Shown one piece after another: positions 43,283 to 52,931 of a DNA stretch of 64,000 nucleotides (its first letter is position 1; the number at the start of each line of letters is the position of its first letter). Origin of the DNA: UBA993 sp964485855 (lineage in GTDB: Bacteria > Bacillota > Dethiobacteria > DTU022); NCBI GenBank assembly GCA_964485855.1, contig CAZAKI010000004.1, forward strand, positions 30,317-94,316, in the 5' to 3' direction. Under the pieces are notes generated by a model, which was given only the letters and a program-made list of their open reading frames with translations, ran no database searches and had not been told where the DNA came from. A program made the translations under genes and the position numbers.

Positions 43283-43840
43283 TTAGGCTCTTTCAATATA
43301 ATTACCGCTTCGGGTATCAACCCGAATTAAATCGCCTTCGTTAATAAAAAGCGGCACTTGAACTACCAATCCGGTTTCCAGTTTCGCCGGTTTGGAAGCT
43401 CCCGAAGCAGTATCTCCTTTCACCCCAGGCTCGGTTTCCGCCACTGCCAGTGTGACCGTTAAAGGAATATCGACCCCGACAATCTCTTCCTTATAAAGAA
43501 CAATACTAAGTTTATCGTTTTCTTTAATAAACTTAATTCCCTCACCAAGCTGTTCTTCACTCAGGGTTATCTGCTCGTAGCTTTCCAAATCCATAACATG
43601 AAAAATATCATCTTCGCGGTAAAGGTATTCCATTTCTTTACGTTCCAGGTGCGCTCTCGCTACTTTCTCACCAGCGCGAAAGGTCTTATCAATAATCGCT
43701 CCGCTCCTTAAATTTTTTAGTTTAGAACGGACGAATGCGTTGCCTTTACCAGGTTTAACATGTTGAAATTCAAGGACATTATAGATATCGCCTTCGTATT
43801 CAATGGTCACACCGGTATGAAAATCATTGGTGGATATCAT
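43283..43840 (-). CDS. efp: Translation elongation factor P
   Basis: 185 residues, three beta-barrel domains. The modified loop reads VKPGKGNAFVR with the conserved lysine. The last domain holds GLVVQVPLFINEGD. EF-P relieves ribosome stalling at proline runs. Follows pepP by 31 bases, the usual pepP-efp pair. Confidence 0.97.
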   Translation of the reverse strand: MISTNDFHTGVTIEYEGDIYNVLEFQHVKPGKGNAFVRSKLKNLRSGAIIDKTFRAGEKVARAHLERKEMEYLYREDDIFHVMDLESYEQITLSEEQLGEGIKFIKENDKLSIVLYKEEIVGVDIPLTVTLAVAETEPGVKGDTASGASKPAKLETGLVVQVPLFINEGDLIRVDTRSGNYIERA

Positions 43841-43871
43841 CTGAACCCCCTACCCTTCATCTGCTTTTTAA

Positions 43872-44939
43872 CTAAATAATGACCAGTTTCCGTTCACTGC
43901 CGGTTAGCAGTTCCATTCCGTTTGCGGTTACATGAACCATATCTTCAATCCTGACCCCGCCCTGACCGGGCAGGTAAATTCCAGGTTCAACGGTAATAAT
44001 CATCCCCGGCTTCAATACAGTTTCACTGCGTGCATTAAGGGTCGGAGCTTCATGAACTTCAAGGCCAACCCCATGACCCAGGCCGTGTCCAAAATAATCG
44101 CCGTACCCTGCTTCTTCTATTATATCACGGGCAACTGCATCGATCTCCTTCGCTTTACGTCCCGGCTTGACTGCAGCAGCCGCTTCTTGCTGGGCCCTAA
44201 AAACAGTTTCATAGACTGTTAGCATCTCCTGATCGGGTTTACCAATGCTAAAGGTCCGGGTCATATCGGTGGCATAGCCATTAAAGATCATGCCGAAATC
44301 GATGGTGACCATTTCGTTTCGCTGCAGTATTTTTTCTGTTGCTGTTCCGTGGGGCATGGCACCACGCGGACCTGAAGCAACTATAAATTTAAAAGAGCGC
44401 TCTTGTGCACCCTGCCGCAGAAGGTAGATCTCCAATTCACGGGCAAGCTCTTTTTCCTGCATGCCCGCTTTGATTTCCTTTTTCAGAAACTCAAAAGCCC
44501 GGTCCAATAAGGCCGCTCCCTGCCGGAGGATGTTTAATTCTTCAGCACTCTTGATCACTCTCAGCCTTTCAACTGATTCTTCAAGAGGGATCAGTTGAAC
44601 CGGAAGTTTTTCGGCCAGCTTTTGGTAATCTTGATAAACCAGGTCTTTTGCTTCAAAACCGATTCTTTTAAATCTGTTATTGTCGATTAGCTCCAGCAGG
44701 GTAGGATAAAGATCTTCCTGCCGCCTGACTGTTTCAAAATCAGGAGCCTGGTCGGCAGCCTGCTCCAGATAGCGAAAATCAACCAGTAAAAAGGCTTTTT
44801 CCGCACTGATCAATAAAAGACCACTGCTGCCGCTAAACCCGCTTAAGTAACACCGATTGATAGGATTTGTAACCAGCAAAGCATCAATATCATGGGCACT
44901 GATCTCTCTCCTGATGGCCTTAAGCTTTTCTCTGCTCAT
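43872..44939 (-). CDS. pepP: Xaa-Pro aminopeptidase, M24 family
   Basis: 355 residues from the ATG at 44939 with AAGGA upstream; the longer start at 44981 enters aroQ. N-terminal creatinase domain, then the pita-bread catalytic domain with metal ligands in TIDFGMIFNGYATDMTR, YFGHGLGHGVGLEVHE, TVEPGIYL and GVRIEDM. Removes an N-terminal residue before proline. Starts two bases after the aroQ stop. Confidence 0.93.
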   Translation of the reverse strand: MSREKLKAIRREISAHDIDALLVTNPINRCYLSGFSGSSGLLLISAEKAFLLVDFRYLEQAADQAPDFETVRRQEDLYPTLLELIDNNRFKRIGFEAKDLVYQDYQKLAEKLPVQLIPLEESVERLRVIKSAEELNILRQGAALLDRAFEFLKKEIKAGMQEKELARELEIYLLRQGAQERSFKFIVASGPRGAMPHGTATEKILQRNEMVTIDFGMIFNGYATDMTRTFSIGKPDQEMLTVYETVFRAQQEAAAAVKPGRKAKEIDAVARDIIEEAGYGDYFGHGLGHGVGLEVHEAPTLNARSETVLKPGMIITVEPGIYLPGQGGVRIEDMVHVTANGMELLTGSERKLVII

Positions 44940-44940
44940 G

Positions 44941-45381
44941 CTATTCCTTCTCGAGAATCGCTGCCAGCGCATCCAAGCCAAGCAGATAGCTGTTCAGCCC
45001 CAGACCACAGATCACTCCCGCGGCAACCGGAGATATAACCGAGTGCTGCCTGAAAGCTTCGCGCTGATAAATATTACTTAGATGAACTTCAATCACTGGA
45101 ATTTTCACAGCTTCAAGGACATCACGCAAAGCGTAACTGTAATGAGTGAAGGCTGCCGGATTAAACAAAATTCCCTGATATCTTGAATGCGCTTGCTGGA
45201 TAGTATCAATTAACTCTCCCTCATGATTTGATTGAAAACAGTCAACATAAAGGCCCAGCTTATCAGCTTTCTCTGCCAGAGCCAGGTTGATTTGTTCCAA
45301 GGTTTGATCGCCATAGTGCTCGGGATCGCGATTTCCGAGCAGGTTCAAGTTCGGTCCGTGCAGAACCAAGATATTTCTCAA
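44941..45381 (-). CDS. aroQ: 3-dehydroquinate dehydratase, type II
   Basis: 146 residues; TTG start at 45381. Type II fold with HGPNLNLLGNRDPEHYG at the N-terminus, catalytic FNPAAFTHYSYALRD, and the HLSNIYQREAFRQHS loop. Step three of the shikimate pathway. Groups with aroK and aroE around the pilus genes. Confidence 0.96.
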   Translation of the reverse strand: MRNILVLHGPNLNLLGNRDPEHYGDQTLEQINLALAEKADKLGLYVDCFQSNHEGELIDTIQQAHSRYQGILFNPAAFTHYSYALRDVLEAVKIPVIEVHLSNIYQREAFRQHSVISPVAAGVICGLGLNSYLLGLDALAAILEKE

Positions 45382-45463
45382 GGTTAGTCCGCAGCCTCCT
45401 TTTAATCCCCTGTTTCATAGTTTTCTGATCAGGTCATAAAAATCCTTCCGAAAAAGAAAATAA

Positions 45464-46009
45464 TCATAGCGGTTTCAAATTAAGTTTATTAATAATATCC
45501 CAGGCCACCTGATCTTTGTTTTTCCCGGTAGTATTTACTTCCAGATCACAGATTTCATAATAGGGTGCTCTTTCCGCCAGCAGTTGTTCAATTTTTTGCA
45601 GCGGCTTTGCTTGCCCCTCAAGCAGCGGGCGCCCCCCCTGCCTTTTAGTTCTTGATAATATGACCCGCGGTGAAGCAGTCAATAGAACCAATAGACCACA
45701 GCTCTTTAAAATTTCCCTGTTTTTAACCCTAATTAAAATTCCTCCCCCGGTAGCCACCACTATGGTCCCTAATGGATATGCACTTAAACTTTCAACAACT
45801 TCAGCCTCAAGTTCTCTAAAATACGCTTCGCCACGCAGGGAAAAAATATCGGCTACCTTCATCCCCGCTTTTTTTTCGACTTCATGATCAGTATCGACAA
45901 ATTTTCGGCCAAGAATCAGGGCTAAATGCTCGCCTACTGTTGTTTTTCCACTGCCCATGAAACCGGCCAGGATGATCTGTTTCCCCTTTGAGTCGTCTAG
46001 TCGATTCAT
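45464..46009 (-). CDS. aroK: Shikimate kinase
   Basis: 181 residues from the ATG at 46009 with GAGGAA four bases before. P-loop GFMGSGKTT, substrate motifs FVDTDHEVE and FRELEAEV, and VVATGGGILI. Overlaps no neighbour but lies eight bases after the FimT-like gene, so the two are probably co-translated. Confidence 0.95.
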   Translation of the reverse strand: MNRLDDSKGKQIILAGFMGSGKTTVGEHLALILGRKFVDTDHEVEKKAGMKVADIFSLRGEAYFRELEAEVVESLSAYPLGTIVVATGGGILIRVKNREILKSCGLLVLLTASPRVILSRTKRQGGRPLLEGQAKPLQKIEQLLAERAPYYEICDLEVNTTGKNKDQVAWDIINKLNLKPL

Positions 46010-46017
46010 TTTATTCC

Positions 46018-46545
46018 TCACTGTTCCCAGCTTGCCGGTGGCAGGTTCGAAACCCTGATCCGCCCGGTAGCCGGGGCAACGATGATATAAAGAATTTTGC
46101 CGGTTTTATTTTGCAAAGCTACGGTTCCCCCGGAATTTGGTGCTCCGCTACGCATGAATTTTAAGGTCCGGACCGAATCGATCTTTGGAAAATTATTATA
46201 ATAATAGTTGATTCCTTCCGGCAGTTTTACCAGGTTACTTTCATTCGTTTTTCCGTCTTTTAAGCAATATTGAGGATGGTAATGAGGATCACCCCGAAAC
46301 TCAACCAATTGCGTCCAGCCTGAAGTAATCGCCAACTGTTGCGATTTCCGCAAATCGATAGCCAGGGTCCGGGCGGCGACCTCCAGGGTCTGGTTTTTAC
46401 CAAAATCAGCCATGGCCGGAACGGCAATCAGCATTAGAATCGTCAATAGCGAGATCACGCAAACCATCTCGATCAGGGTAAAACCGTTCTCATTTTTTGC
46501 TCGGCCGATTGTGATCAAACTCCCGGACTTTAGGATTATCGTCAA
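46018..46545 (-). CDS. FimT/GspH-like pseudopilin
   Basis: 175 residues. Class III signal NENG|FTLIEMVCV with the conserved glutamate at +5, a hydrophobic N-terminal helix, and a GspH-type C-terminal part. PilD would cleave it; GspH/FimT proteins are minor pilins at the pilus or secretion tip. Lies between pilB and aroK. Confidence 0.9.
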   Translation of the reverse strand: MTIILKSGSLITIGRAKNENGFTLIEMVCVISLLTILMLIAVPAMADFGKNQTLEVAARTLAIDLRKSQQLAITSGWTQLVEFRGDPHYHPQYCLKDGKTNESNLVKLPEGINYYYNNFPKIDSVRTLKFMRSGAPNSGGTVALQNKTGKILYIIVAPATGRIRVSNLPPASWEQ

Positions 46546-46553
46546 CCTGCTTG

Positions 46554-48308
46554 TTAACCTTCGCCGTGTTTTAGGTTAGATAGATATTTGATACTTTCTT
46601 CATTCAAGGCTGCTTCCTGATCAACAATGGTATTAAAAGTGGAGCGCACAATTTCACTGATCGTAGTTTTTCCTTCCAGGATCAGGCGCATTCCATCTTT
46701 GACCAACGAAAGCATCCCCTGCTCAACCGCCTTATTGTGAATCACTTCGGCAGTTGCCCCACCGATGATCAACTCCTGCAGTTCGCGGTTTACAAGCAAT
46801 ATTTCCTGGATTGACAGTCGCCCCCGATAGCCGGTCTGGTTGCATAAGCTACACCTGGCACCGCGGAACAACTTTGAGGGTGGTTCCTGGCCAAAGTAAC
46901 GTTCGAAAAAGATCTTTTCCCGCTCGCTTAAAACATATTCTACAGCACAGGCGGGACAAATCTGCCTTACCAGGCGTTGGGCAATCACTCCAAGGAGGGA
47001 AGCCGTAACCATATAGTTTTCCAGACCCATATCAATCAACCTGGTTACAGCCCCGGCCGCATTGTTGGTGTGCAGGGTGCTGAGCACCAAATGACCGGTT
47101 AGCGCAGCCTGAACAGTAATTTTAGCTGTTTCCAGATCCCTGATCTCCCCAACCATAATGATATTCGGATCCTGGCGCAAAATGGAGCGCAGGGCATTGG
47201 CAAAGGTCCGGTTGATCTTGCGGTTGACCTGAACCTGATTAACCCCTCTGAGACGGTATTCAACCGGATCTTCAACAGTGATAATATTATCCCGCGGTTG
47301 ATTCAGGTGGTGGATGGCCGAATAAAGAGTTGTTGTTTTTCCACAACCTGTCGGTCCGGTTACCAGCAGCAAACCATACTGGTTTAAAATCAACCGCTGC
47401 AGCAATCGGTAGTTTATCGCAGAAAAACCCAACTTATCGAGGGGTAGAACAATTCTTTCCTTTTCCAGCAGGCGAATGACCACTTTCTCGCCATTGATCG
47501 TCGGCAAAGTTGAAACCCTTAAGTTGATGCCGGCCTGGCCGTCTTTCCAGTTAATATTGCCATCCTGGGACAATCTCCGTTCAGCGATGTCAAGATTGGC
47601 CATTAGCTTAACCCTGGAAATAAAGTTGGCCCTAAGCTGGTTTGGTGGTTTTACCAGATCATGCAAAATACCATCCAACCTCATCCTAATCCGCAACTCT
47701 TCCCCGTCCGGTTCAAGATGAATATCGCTGGCCCCCTTTTCGATGGCCTGTTCGATTAGAGCGTTAACCATTTGAATAACCTGCGGAGCTCGACCGGTAC
47801 CCTGATCAATAAAACTGTCCTGAGTATCTTGATTAAGAACCGGCAATATCGCGGTGTCCGGGTTTATTTCAGCCAGCCGGTAAAAACGATCAAGCAGCTG
47901 CCGGATTGCGCTGTTCTTTACCACTACCGGTATGATTTCGGCACCGGTTACCATCGCCACGCCTTCAATCGCTTCCCGATCCAGGGGATCGCTCATCGCT
48001 AATAAAATCCGGCCATTATCCCGGGCAAGAGGTACTACCCTGTGCCGACGAGCCAAGTCAGCCGGCAACTCATTGATCAACCCTTGATTTATCTTGTAAT
48101 CAAAGGGATTAACCTGCCTGATGCCCAGCTCTGTCGTAAAGATCTGGATCAACTGCTCTTCGCTGATCAGCTTATTCTCTATCAACAAACTGGCCACTTT
48201 CTGGCCACTTTCCCTGCCTGCCGTCATAACCCTGATTAGATCTTCGCGTTTAACCAGTCCTTTTTTAAGCAGCGCTTTTTCCAGTCGCCGGTGATTTTCC
48301 TTGATCAT
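46554..48308 (-). CDS. pilB: Type IV pilus assembly ATPase PilB
   Basis: 584 residues. N-terminal MshEN/GSPII_E domain (1-170), then the secretion ATPase with Walker A GPTGCGKTT, the Asp box DPVEYRLRGVNQVQ, and Walker B PNIIMVGEIRD. A tetracysteine zinc site near the C-terminus reads CPAC and CSLC. Powers pilus extension. The ATGA overlap with aroE shows coupling. Confidence 0.96.
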   Translation of the reverse strand: MIKENHRRLEKALLKKGLVKREDLIRVMTAGRESGQKVASLLIENKLISEEQLIQIFTTELGIRQVNPFDYKINQGLINELPADLARRHRVVPLARDNGRILLAMSDPLDREAIEGVAMVTGAEIIPVVVKNSAIRQLLDRFYRLAEINPDTAILPVLNQDTQDSFIDQGTGRAPQVIQMVNALIEQAIEKGASDIHLEPDGEELRIRMRLDGILHDLVKPPNQLRANFISRVKLMANLDIAERRLSQDGNINWKDGQAGINLRVSTLPTINGEKVVIRLLEKERIVLPLDKLGFSAINYRLLQRLILNQYGLLLVTGPTGCGKTTTLYSAIHHLNQPRDNIITVEDPVEYRLRGVNQVQVNRKINRTFANALRSILRQDPNIIMVGEIRDLETAKITVQAALTGHLVLSTLHTNNAAGAVTRLIDMGLENYMVTASLLGVIAQRLVRQICPACAVEYVLSEREKIFFERYFGQEPPSKLFRGARCSLCNQTGYRGRLSIQEILLVNRELQELIIGGATAEVIHNKAVEQGMLSLVKDGMRLILEGKTTISEIVRSTFNTIVDQEAALNEESIKYLSNLKHGEG

Positions 48309-49174
48309 GCCCTTTTTCCTTTCATGGCCTGGTTAAGGGCTTCTTCCATCGCTGATTGTGGCGCCTCTCTGCCGGTAAAGAGCTTAAAAGCAAGTAAAGC
48401 CTGGCCGAGAAGCATTCCTAAACCGTTAGCAGTATCTGCCCCTGCTTTCCGGGCTGCTTTCAGCAGTTCTGATTCAGCCGGACTATAGCGTAGATCAAAA
48501 AATAGATGCCCGGAACCACCAAGTGAGATCGAACTCATGGCCCCCATCATTTCGGCCACATCAAGGGGCAAAGTATAGATAATGAGAAAACATTTTTTTA
48601 AAGCCGCAGTTATTTCGTTCTGGTCAAGCAAAAGGGCCCAACATTTTTGGATGGGTGTTTTTTGCTTTAGGATCATCGCCAGCTGCTCGGCTTTAGCGGG
48701 GCTGCGGTTTGCAATATAGAGTTCCTTCAGACCGTGACAGGCCAGGCTAAAGGCGATCGCCCTCGCTGCGCCACCGGCCCCGACAATCAACGCCGGCTGT
48801 TCGGGGTTAAATCCGGCTGCGGTTTTAGCCAGAGCCTGGTAAAAACCTTCTCCGTCTGTCGAATAACCAAGGAGCTTTCCTTCCCGGCATACGATGGTAT
48901 TAACCGAATTAATTATCCGCGCCTCTGTTGCTAGTTGATCCAAATAAGGGATCACCGCTTCTTTGTAAGGACTGGTAACGTTTCCCCCGCCGGCAGCAAG
49001 AGCCTTCAGGGCTGAAACTGCGGTTCCAACCTGGTCAGGTTCAACCGGGGCAGCCAGGTAGACGGCATTGATGGACAGGGCTTTAAAACCGGCATTCTGG
49101 ATCGCAGGGGATAAGGAATGACTGACCGGGTTACCCAGCAGGAAATAAAAACAGGTTTTTGCATCAATGATCAT
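48305..49174 (-). CDS. aroE: Shikimate dehydrogenase
   Basis: 289 residues. NADPH-dependent step four of the shikimate pathway. GNPVSHSLSPAIQN substrate motif, the catalytic lysine in NVTSPYKEAV (usually VPHK), STDGEGF, and the Rossmann GAGGAARAIA. First gene of aroE-pilB-fimT-aroK. Confidence 0.95.
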   Translation of the reverse strand: MIIDAKTCFYFLLGNPVSHSLSPAIQNAGFKALSINAVYLAAPVEPDQVGTAVSALKALAAGGGNVTSPYKEAVIPYLDQLATEARIINSVNTIVCREGKLLGYSTDGEGFYQALAKTAAGFNPEQPALIVGAGGAARAIAFSLACHGLKELYIANRSPAKAEQLAMILKQKTPIQKCWALLLDQNEITAALKKCFLIIYTLPLDVAEMMGAMSSISLGGSGHLFFDLRYSPAESELLKAARKAGADTANGLGMLLGQALLAFKLFTGREAPQSAMEEALNQAMKGKRA

Positions 49175-49210
49175 TTACACGCACCGTCTTTCAGTCCTTA
49201 AATATAAAGT

Positions 49211-49239
49211 ATTATAGCACGCCCGGAAAACAGGGAAAA
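49211..49239 (-). promoter_or_regulatory. Possible promoter of aroE-pilB
   Basis: Minus strand: perfect TATAAT (49216-49211), 17-base spacer, weak -35 TTTTCC. The 200-base divergent gap to pilD shows no other clear signal; a GC-rich inverted region (AAGCCC/GGGCTT) lies just before the pilD ribosome site. Confidence 0.45.
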
Positions 49240-49374
49240 GGTAAGTTATAGATCTAGCTTAATACCTGTCTGCTGATCATAAACAAGCAGGAATTATGCT
49301 CAGGCCGTCGAAATATACAAAGCCCGGCTTCACAACAACTAAACCAGGTCAATCCGGGAGGGCTTAAACTTTTA

Positions 49375-50178
49375 ATGTTTTCCGCTAAAACAGCTTTGTT
49401 AACAGTAGCCTTTGCCTTCGGCCTCTGCTTCGGCAGCTTTCTTAATGTTATCGTCTACCGCCTGCCGCTAAAAATGTCAGTTGTTACTCCACCTTCCAGC
49501 TGCCCGGCCTGTAAAAACAGGCTCGGCTTTTTTGAGCTGATCCCGCTTCTTGGGTTTTTCCTGCTCAGGGGGCGCTGCCGGCACTGTGGTGTTAAGATTA
49601 GTGTTCGCTACCCCCTGGTTGAATTGCTGACGGCGCTGTTATTCCTTATTGTCTTCTACCACTTTGGTTTTAGCTTTCAGGCCCTCTTTTTCTTGATTCT
49701 ACTCTATATTCTTTTTGCGATCACCTTAATTGACTTCGAACATCGGATCGTCCCTAACTCACTGGTCGCCGCTGGTATAATCTGCGCTGTTATATTTCAT
49801 CTGCCTGCAATTGTTAATTATTTTATTCAGATTCCGGGGTCCCTATTGTTAACAACAACGCCCCTGGATGCTTTAGCCGGCATGTTAGTCGGCGCCGGTC
49901 TGATGCTGATGATCATCCTGGCCAGCCGGGGTGGAATGGGCGCCGGCGATATGAAACTATTAGGAATGATCGGCCTCTTTGTCGGACTGCGCGGAGTAGC
50001 GGTAGTAATGCTGGCCGGTTTTATCTTCGGTGCCCTGGTTGGGATCTTCCTGATGATTATCGGCCGGGCCAAGCGTAAGGATGCTTTACCTTTTGCTCCG
50101 TACCTGGCCCTGGCTACGGTCGTAGAAGTTTTTTGGGGCCAGGCACTCTGGTCCTGGTATCTAAAGCTTTTAATCTGA
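49375..50178 (+). CDS. pilD: Prepilin peptidase PilD
   Basis: 267 residues, about seven to eight membrane segments. The N-terminal methyltransferase part has two cysteine pairs, CPAC and CRHC. Protease aspartates are in DFEHRIVPN and GMGAGDMKL (the GxGD motif). Cleaves and N-methylates the many prepilins encoded here. First gene of pilD-pilV-pilW-pilX-pilM-pilC. Confidence 0.95.
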   Translation: MFSAKTALLTVAFAFGLCFGSFLNVIVYRLPLKMSVVTPPSSCPACKNRLGFFELIPLLGFFLLRGRCRHCGVKISVRYPLVELLTALLFLIVFYHFGFSFQALFFLILLYILFAITLIDFEHRIVPNSLVAAGIICAVIFHLPAIVNYFIQIPGSLLLTTTPLDALAGMLVGAGLMLMIILASRGGMGAGDMKLLGMIGLFVGLRGVAVVMLAGFIFGALVGIFLMIIGRAKRKDALPFAPYLALATVVEVFWGQALWSWYLKLLI

Positions 50179-50246
50179 TTTCTAGTCCTTATTGCAGCTA
50201 TTGATCTAACTAGTCAACCGTTATTAATGTTCAAGGAGCAGCAGTC

Positions 50247-50678
50247 TTGATTAAAACAATCTTCTGCAATACTCATGGTTCAACCTTTATTGAACTACTG
50301 GTTGCCCTTGCCATCTTAGGCCTTGTGGTCACTCCTTTCCTTAATCTTTTTGCCTTTAGTTCCCTTGCTGTCAATACTGCTTCCCGTCAGACAACAGCGG
50401 TCAATCTCTGCCGCTTGCAACTGGAAAGAACAAAAGCAACCGGCTACGCAGATCTAAATAATTATTATCTAATCGAACATAATACGCCACTAATCGAAAT
50501 CAATCCGGATGGTTACACTGGTTTCAGGCGAGAAACTACAGTCAGTCAATTTTTTCTGCCGGACACGGAAACCGCAACGCCAAATATCAGTCTCCTGATG
50601 ATCACGGTTAGTGTCTTCTGGCAGCAAGATGGCCAAGAACTCAGTGAAAACCTGATCACTTACCTGGCAGAACGTTAA
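50247..50678 (+). CDS. PilV-like minor pilin
   Basis: 143 residues; TTG start at 50247 with AAGGAG eight bases upstream. Prepilin signal HG|STFIELLVALAIL; the usual Phe at +1 is replaced by Ser but Glu +5 is kept. The soluble part is short. First of the PilV-PilW-PilX trio in the machine operon. Confidence 0.8.
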   Translation: MIKTIFCNTHGSTFIELLVALAILGLVVTPFLNLFAFSSLAVNTASRQTTAVNLCRLQLERTKATGYADLNNYYLIEHNTPLIEINPDGYTGFRRETTVSQFFLPDTETATPNISLLMITVSVFWQQDGQELSENLITYLAER

Positions 50679-50685
50679 GGGGTTC

Positions 50686-51234
50686 ATGATGACTACAGCA
50701 GAAAAAGGCTTTACCCTGATTGAAATCCTAATTACCTTGAGCATGATTGGGCTGATCATCACCGCCATCTACAGCTTTTACTTTTCAGGCTTAAATAGTT
50801 GGAGACGCTCAAGCGACCAGGTTGAATACCAGCAAAGCGCCCGGATCGCCCTCGATAAAATTGTTTACGAGCTGGCTGAGGCAAAAGAGATTACTATTCG
50901 CAACCAGGGAAAGGAAATCCACTTTAGTGTACCGGGCGATCTGCGAATTTACCGGTTTCGGCTAAATGGTCCCCAGTTGGTACTGGATGCCCCTGCGCCC
51001 ACTGATCACTACTACACGGTAGTCGCGTTGGGCATTACTGATCTAATCTTTACTGCAGAACCCAGCGGCCTGATTAAGATCAGGGTTGGGGCAGGCAGCT
51101 TTGATCCCAATAGCGGCAAAACGATCCACACCGCTTTATATTTAAGCAGCGCGGTTTTCCCTCGCAACTTGCCATTCAATAAAACAATAACGGCGATCCA
51201 ACCCGGGATAGAAGAAACTGCTGATGACGAATAG
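50686..51234 (+). CDS. PilW-like minor pilin
   Basis: 182 residues; two adjacent ATG codons (50686 and 50689), of which the second is better spaced from AAGGGG. Prepilin signal EKG|FTLIEILITLSMIG. Followed by a PilW/GspJ-like globular part. Overlaps the PilX gene by 11 bases. Confidence 0.85.
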   Translation: MMTTAEKGFTLIEILITLSMIGLIITAIYSFYFSGLNSWRRSSDQVEYQQSARIALDKIVYELAEAKEITIRNQGKEIHFSVPGDLRIYRFRLNGPQLVLDAPAPTDHYYTVVALGITDLIFTAEPSGLIKIRVGAGSFDPNSGKTIHTALYLSSAVFPRNLPFNKTITAIQPGIEETADDE

Positions 51235-51634
51235 GCAAAAAGGATCTGCAGATAGTCGCGAAGCCGGCCTTGTTCTGGTGCTGGTTTTAGTTTTTACCGC
51301 CGCCCTGCTGCTGCTGGGTACCGCTTTAATTAGCACCGCTGCCAGCGAAAACCTGATTGCTGCTTACCAGGGTCAGGATATTCGCAAATACTATTTGGCT
51401 GAAGCGGGGTTGGAAGCAGGCCTGGCTCTCATCCGGCATGATTTCTATTGCGAACAGGTATTAACCGGAAATCTGATGGACGGCAGTTACCGGGTCAGTT
51501 TCGAAGATTTAAGTGCCACTGGCAGGATCATCCGATCGGCCGGCACCATCGACGATTTCACCTTAGAGCTGGAAGTATATGTTGAGTTGAACCCTGACGG
51601 CACAATAACTATCGGCAAGTGGCAAAGGCTTTAG
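51224..51634 (+). CDS. PilX-like minor pilin
   Basis: 136 residues. N-terminal membrane helix (GLVLVLVLVFTAALLLLGT) with the PilX N-terminal pattern YYLAEAGLEAGLA; there is no Glu at +5, as in PilX/GspK-type proteins that cap the tip. Third gene of the trio; overlaps both neighbours. Confidence 0.8.
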   Translation: MTNRQKGSADSREAGLVLVLVLVFTAALLLLGTALISTAASENLIAAYQGQDIRKYYLAEAGLEAGLALIRHDFYCEQVLTGNLMDGSYRVSFEDLSATGRIIRSAGTIDDFTLELEVYVELNPDGTITIGKWQRL

Positions 51635-51666
51635 CATCTTACCGGGAGAAGACACAGGGCAGATTA

Positions 51667-52767
51667 GTGACTAAAAAAGAAACAAATAATAATGGTTTCA
51701 GTATACGAAGGCAGAAGCGGCAATTCAGGAGTCGTTACTCGCCGATCGGCCTCGATCTGGGCAGCAATCAGATTAAAATGGTCCAGCTTCAGCATCACCG
51801 GGGCACTGTTACAACCAGGCTTAGCATTAATACGCTGACTCCGCCCGGGACAATTGTTGACGGACAGATAGTTAAAGCAGAAGCACTGATTGCCAAATTA
51901 AAGCTGGTCAGAACTAAGCTAAATCTCGGTGAAAAAACAGTTAATCTAGCTCTATGCCCTTCTGTCTGTAACATCCAGCTCGTTAAGTTACCGCCCCTGA
52001 CCGCTAGGGAAAAGCAAAAAGTAATGTATTGGGAAGTTGAAAAGCGCTTTTCGCTGAATCCTGCCGATACAATCTATGATTACTATCCGGCCTGGTTTAA
52101 TGCCGCAGGTAATGATCAGAGAGTTTATATCCTGGCTGTGGCAGCAAAGGATACTGCCGATACCTACAGTGAAGTAATGGCTGAGGCTGGTTTTACCTTA
52201 GCTGCGCTGGAAGCCCTACCTTTATCCTTACTGCGTGCGAATCTCTTCTTGGCGGATCAATCAGGAAATGAAATTCCTAAAACGCTTTTAATCCTGGATA
52301 TCGGTTACAGGCAGTCAACTTTGTTAATCGTTCACAAGCGGGCTTATCAATTTCAACAGACTCTAAATTTTGGGGTGGCTAATCTAATAGATTTATGCGT
52401 CAGCAATAAAGTCTGCAGCACCGACCAAGCTTTACGGTTTCTTTTTCGCGACTCCCCTGCGTCTTTCTCTCATTTGGAAGCTGCTTACAACCGGCTGGCC
52501 GGACAAATTGTCCGCAATAAGCTTTACTGGTTTGAAAAAATCGGTCTTGATCAAAGCGCACCGCTTGGCTTGATGCTTAGTGGTGGCGGGGCGACAATCC
52601 CGCAGCTTGGTTATTATTTAAGCAAAAACCTTAATGCCCGGCTCTTCTATCATCAGCTTCCGCTAAGCAATCATAAAAAAGATGGCCAGAAAAACCTTTG
52701 TTCTGCTACCACTCAAAGTCTCTTTGTCACAGCATGCGGTTTAGCCCTCAGGGGGTGGTTAGCTTAA
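51667..52767 (+). CDS. pilM: Type IV pilus assembly protein PilM
   Basis: 366 residues from the GTG at 51667 (AGGG upstream); GTG 51619 is a poorer start inside the PilX gene. Actin-like fold: IGLDLGSNQIKMVQL at the N-terminus, the ILDIGYRQSTLLIV strand, and LMLSGGGATIP near the end. Normally PilM binds the N-terminus of PilN. No full pilN or pilO follows here. Confidence 0.9.
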   Translation: MTKKETNNNGFSIRRQKRQFRSRYSPIGLDLGSNQIKMVQLQHHRGTVTTRLSINTLTPPGTIVDGQIVKAEALIAKLKLVRTKLNLGEKTVNLALCPSVCNIQLVKLPPLTAREKQKVMYWEVEKRFSLNPADTIYDYYPAWFNAAGNDQRVYILAVAAKDTADTYSEVMAEAGFTLAALEALPLSLLRANLFLADQSGNEIPKTLLILDIGYRQSTLLIVHKRAYQFQQTLNFGVANLIDLCVSNKVCSTDQALRFLFRDSPASFSHLEAAYNRLAGQIVRNKLYWFEKIGLDQSAPLGLMLSGGGATIPQLGYYLSKNLNARLFYHQLPLSNHKKDGQKNLCSATTQSLFVTACGLALRGWLA

Positions 52768-52877
52768 GCTTTATCATCAACCGGCAGAGCCCTGAAACCC
52801 GAACAAACTACCGACTGCTTAAAGTGATCATTTTGAAGTCGCTGACCTGGCAATCTTTTAAAAGCGGTTTCTGTTAA
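52755..52877 (+). pseudogene. 40-codon open frame in the place of pilN; possible remnant
   Basis: The 164-base gap between pilM and pilC holds a GTG-started frame overlapping the pilM stop. It reads a short basic stretch (NRQSPETRTNYR) followed by a hydrophobic start (LLKVIILKSL) and then stops. This is the layout of a PilN N-terminus cut off in its membrane helix. It could equally be chance; the ribosome site is weak. Confidence 0.25.
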
Positions 52878-52931
52878 TGCTGCTGATAAGACTGCTTCTA
52901 AACAATAAATAACGAAATAGAGGCTGAACAG

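Noticed and set aside
49250..49374. Third c-di-GMP riboswitch before pilD
   Set aside because: The gap has a GC-rich inverted region but lacks the GGCAAACC and GCAAAGC elements of the class I aptamer.
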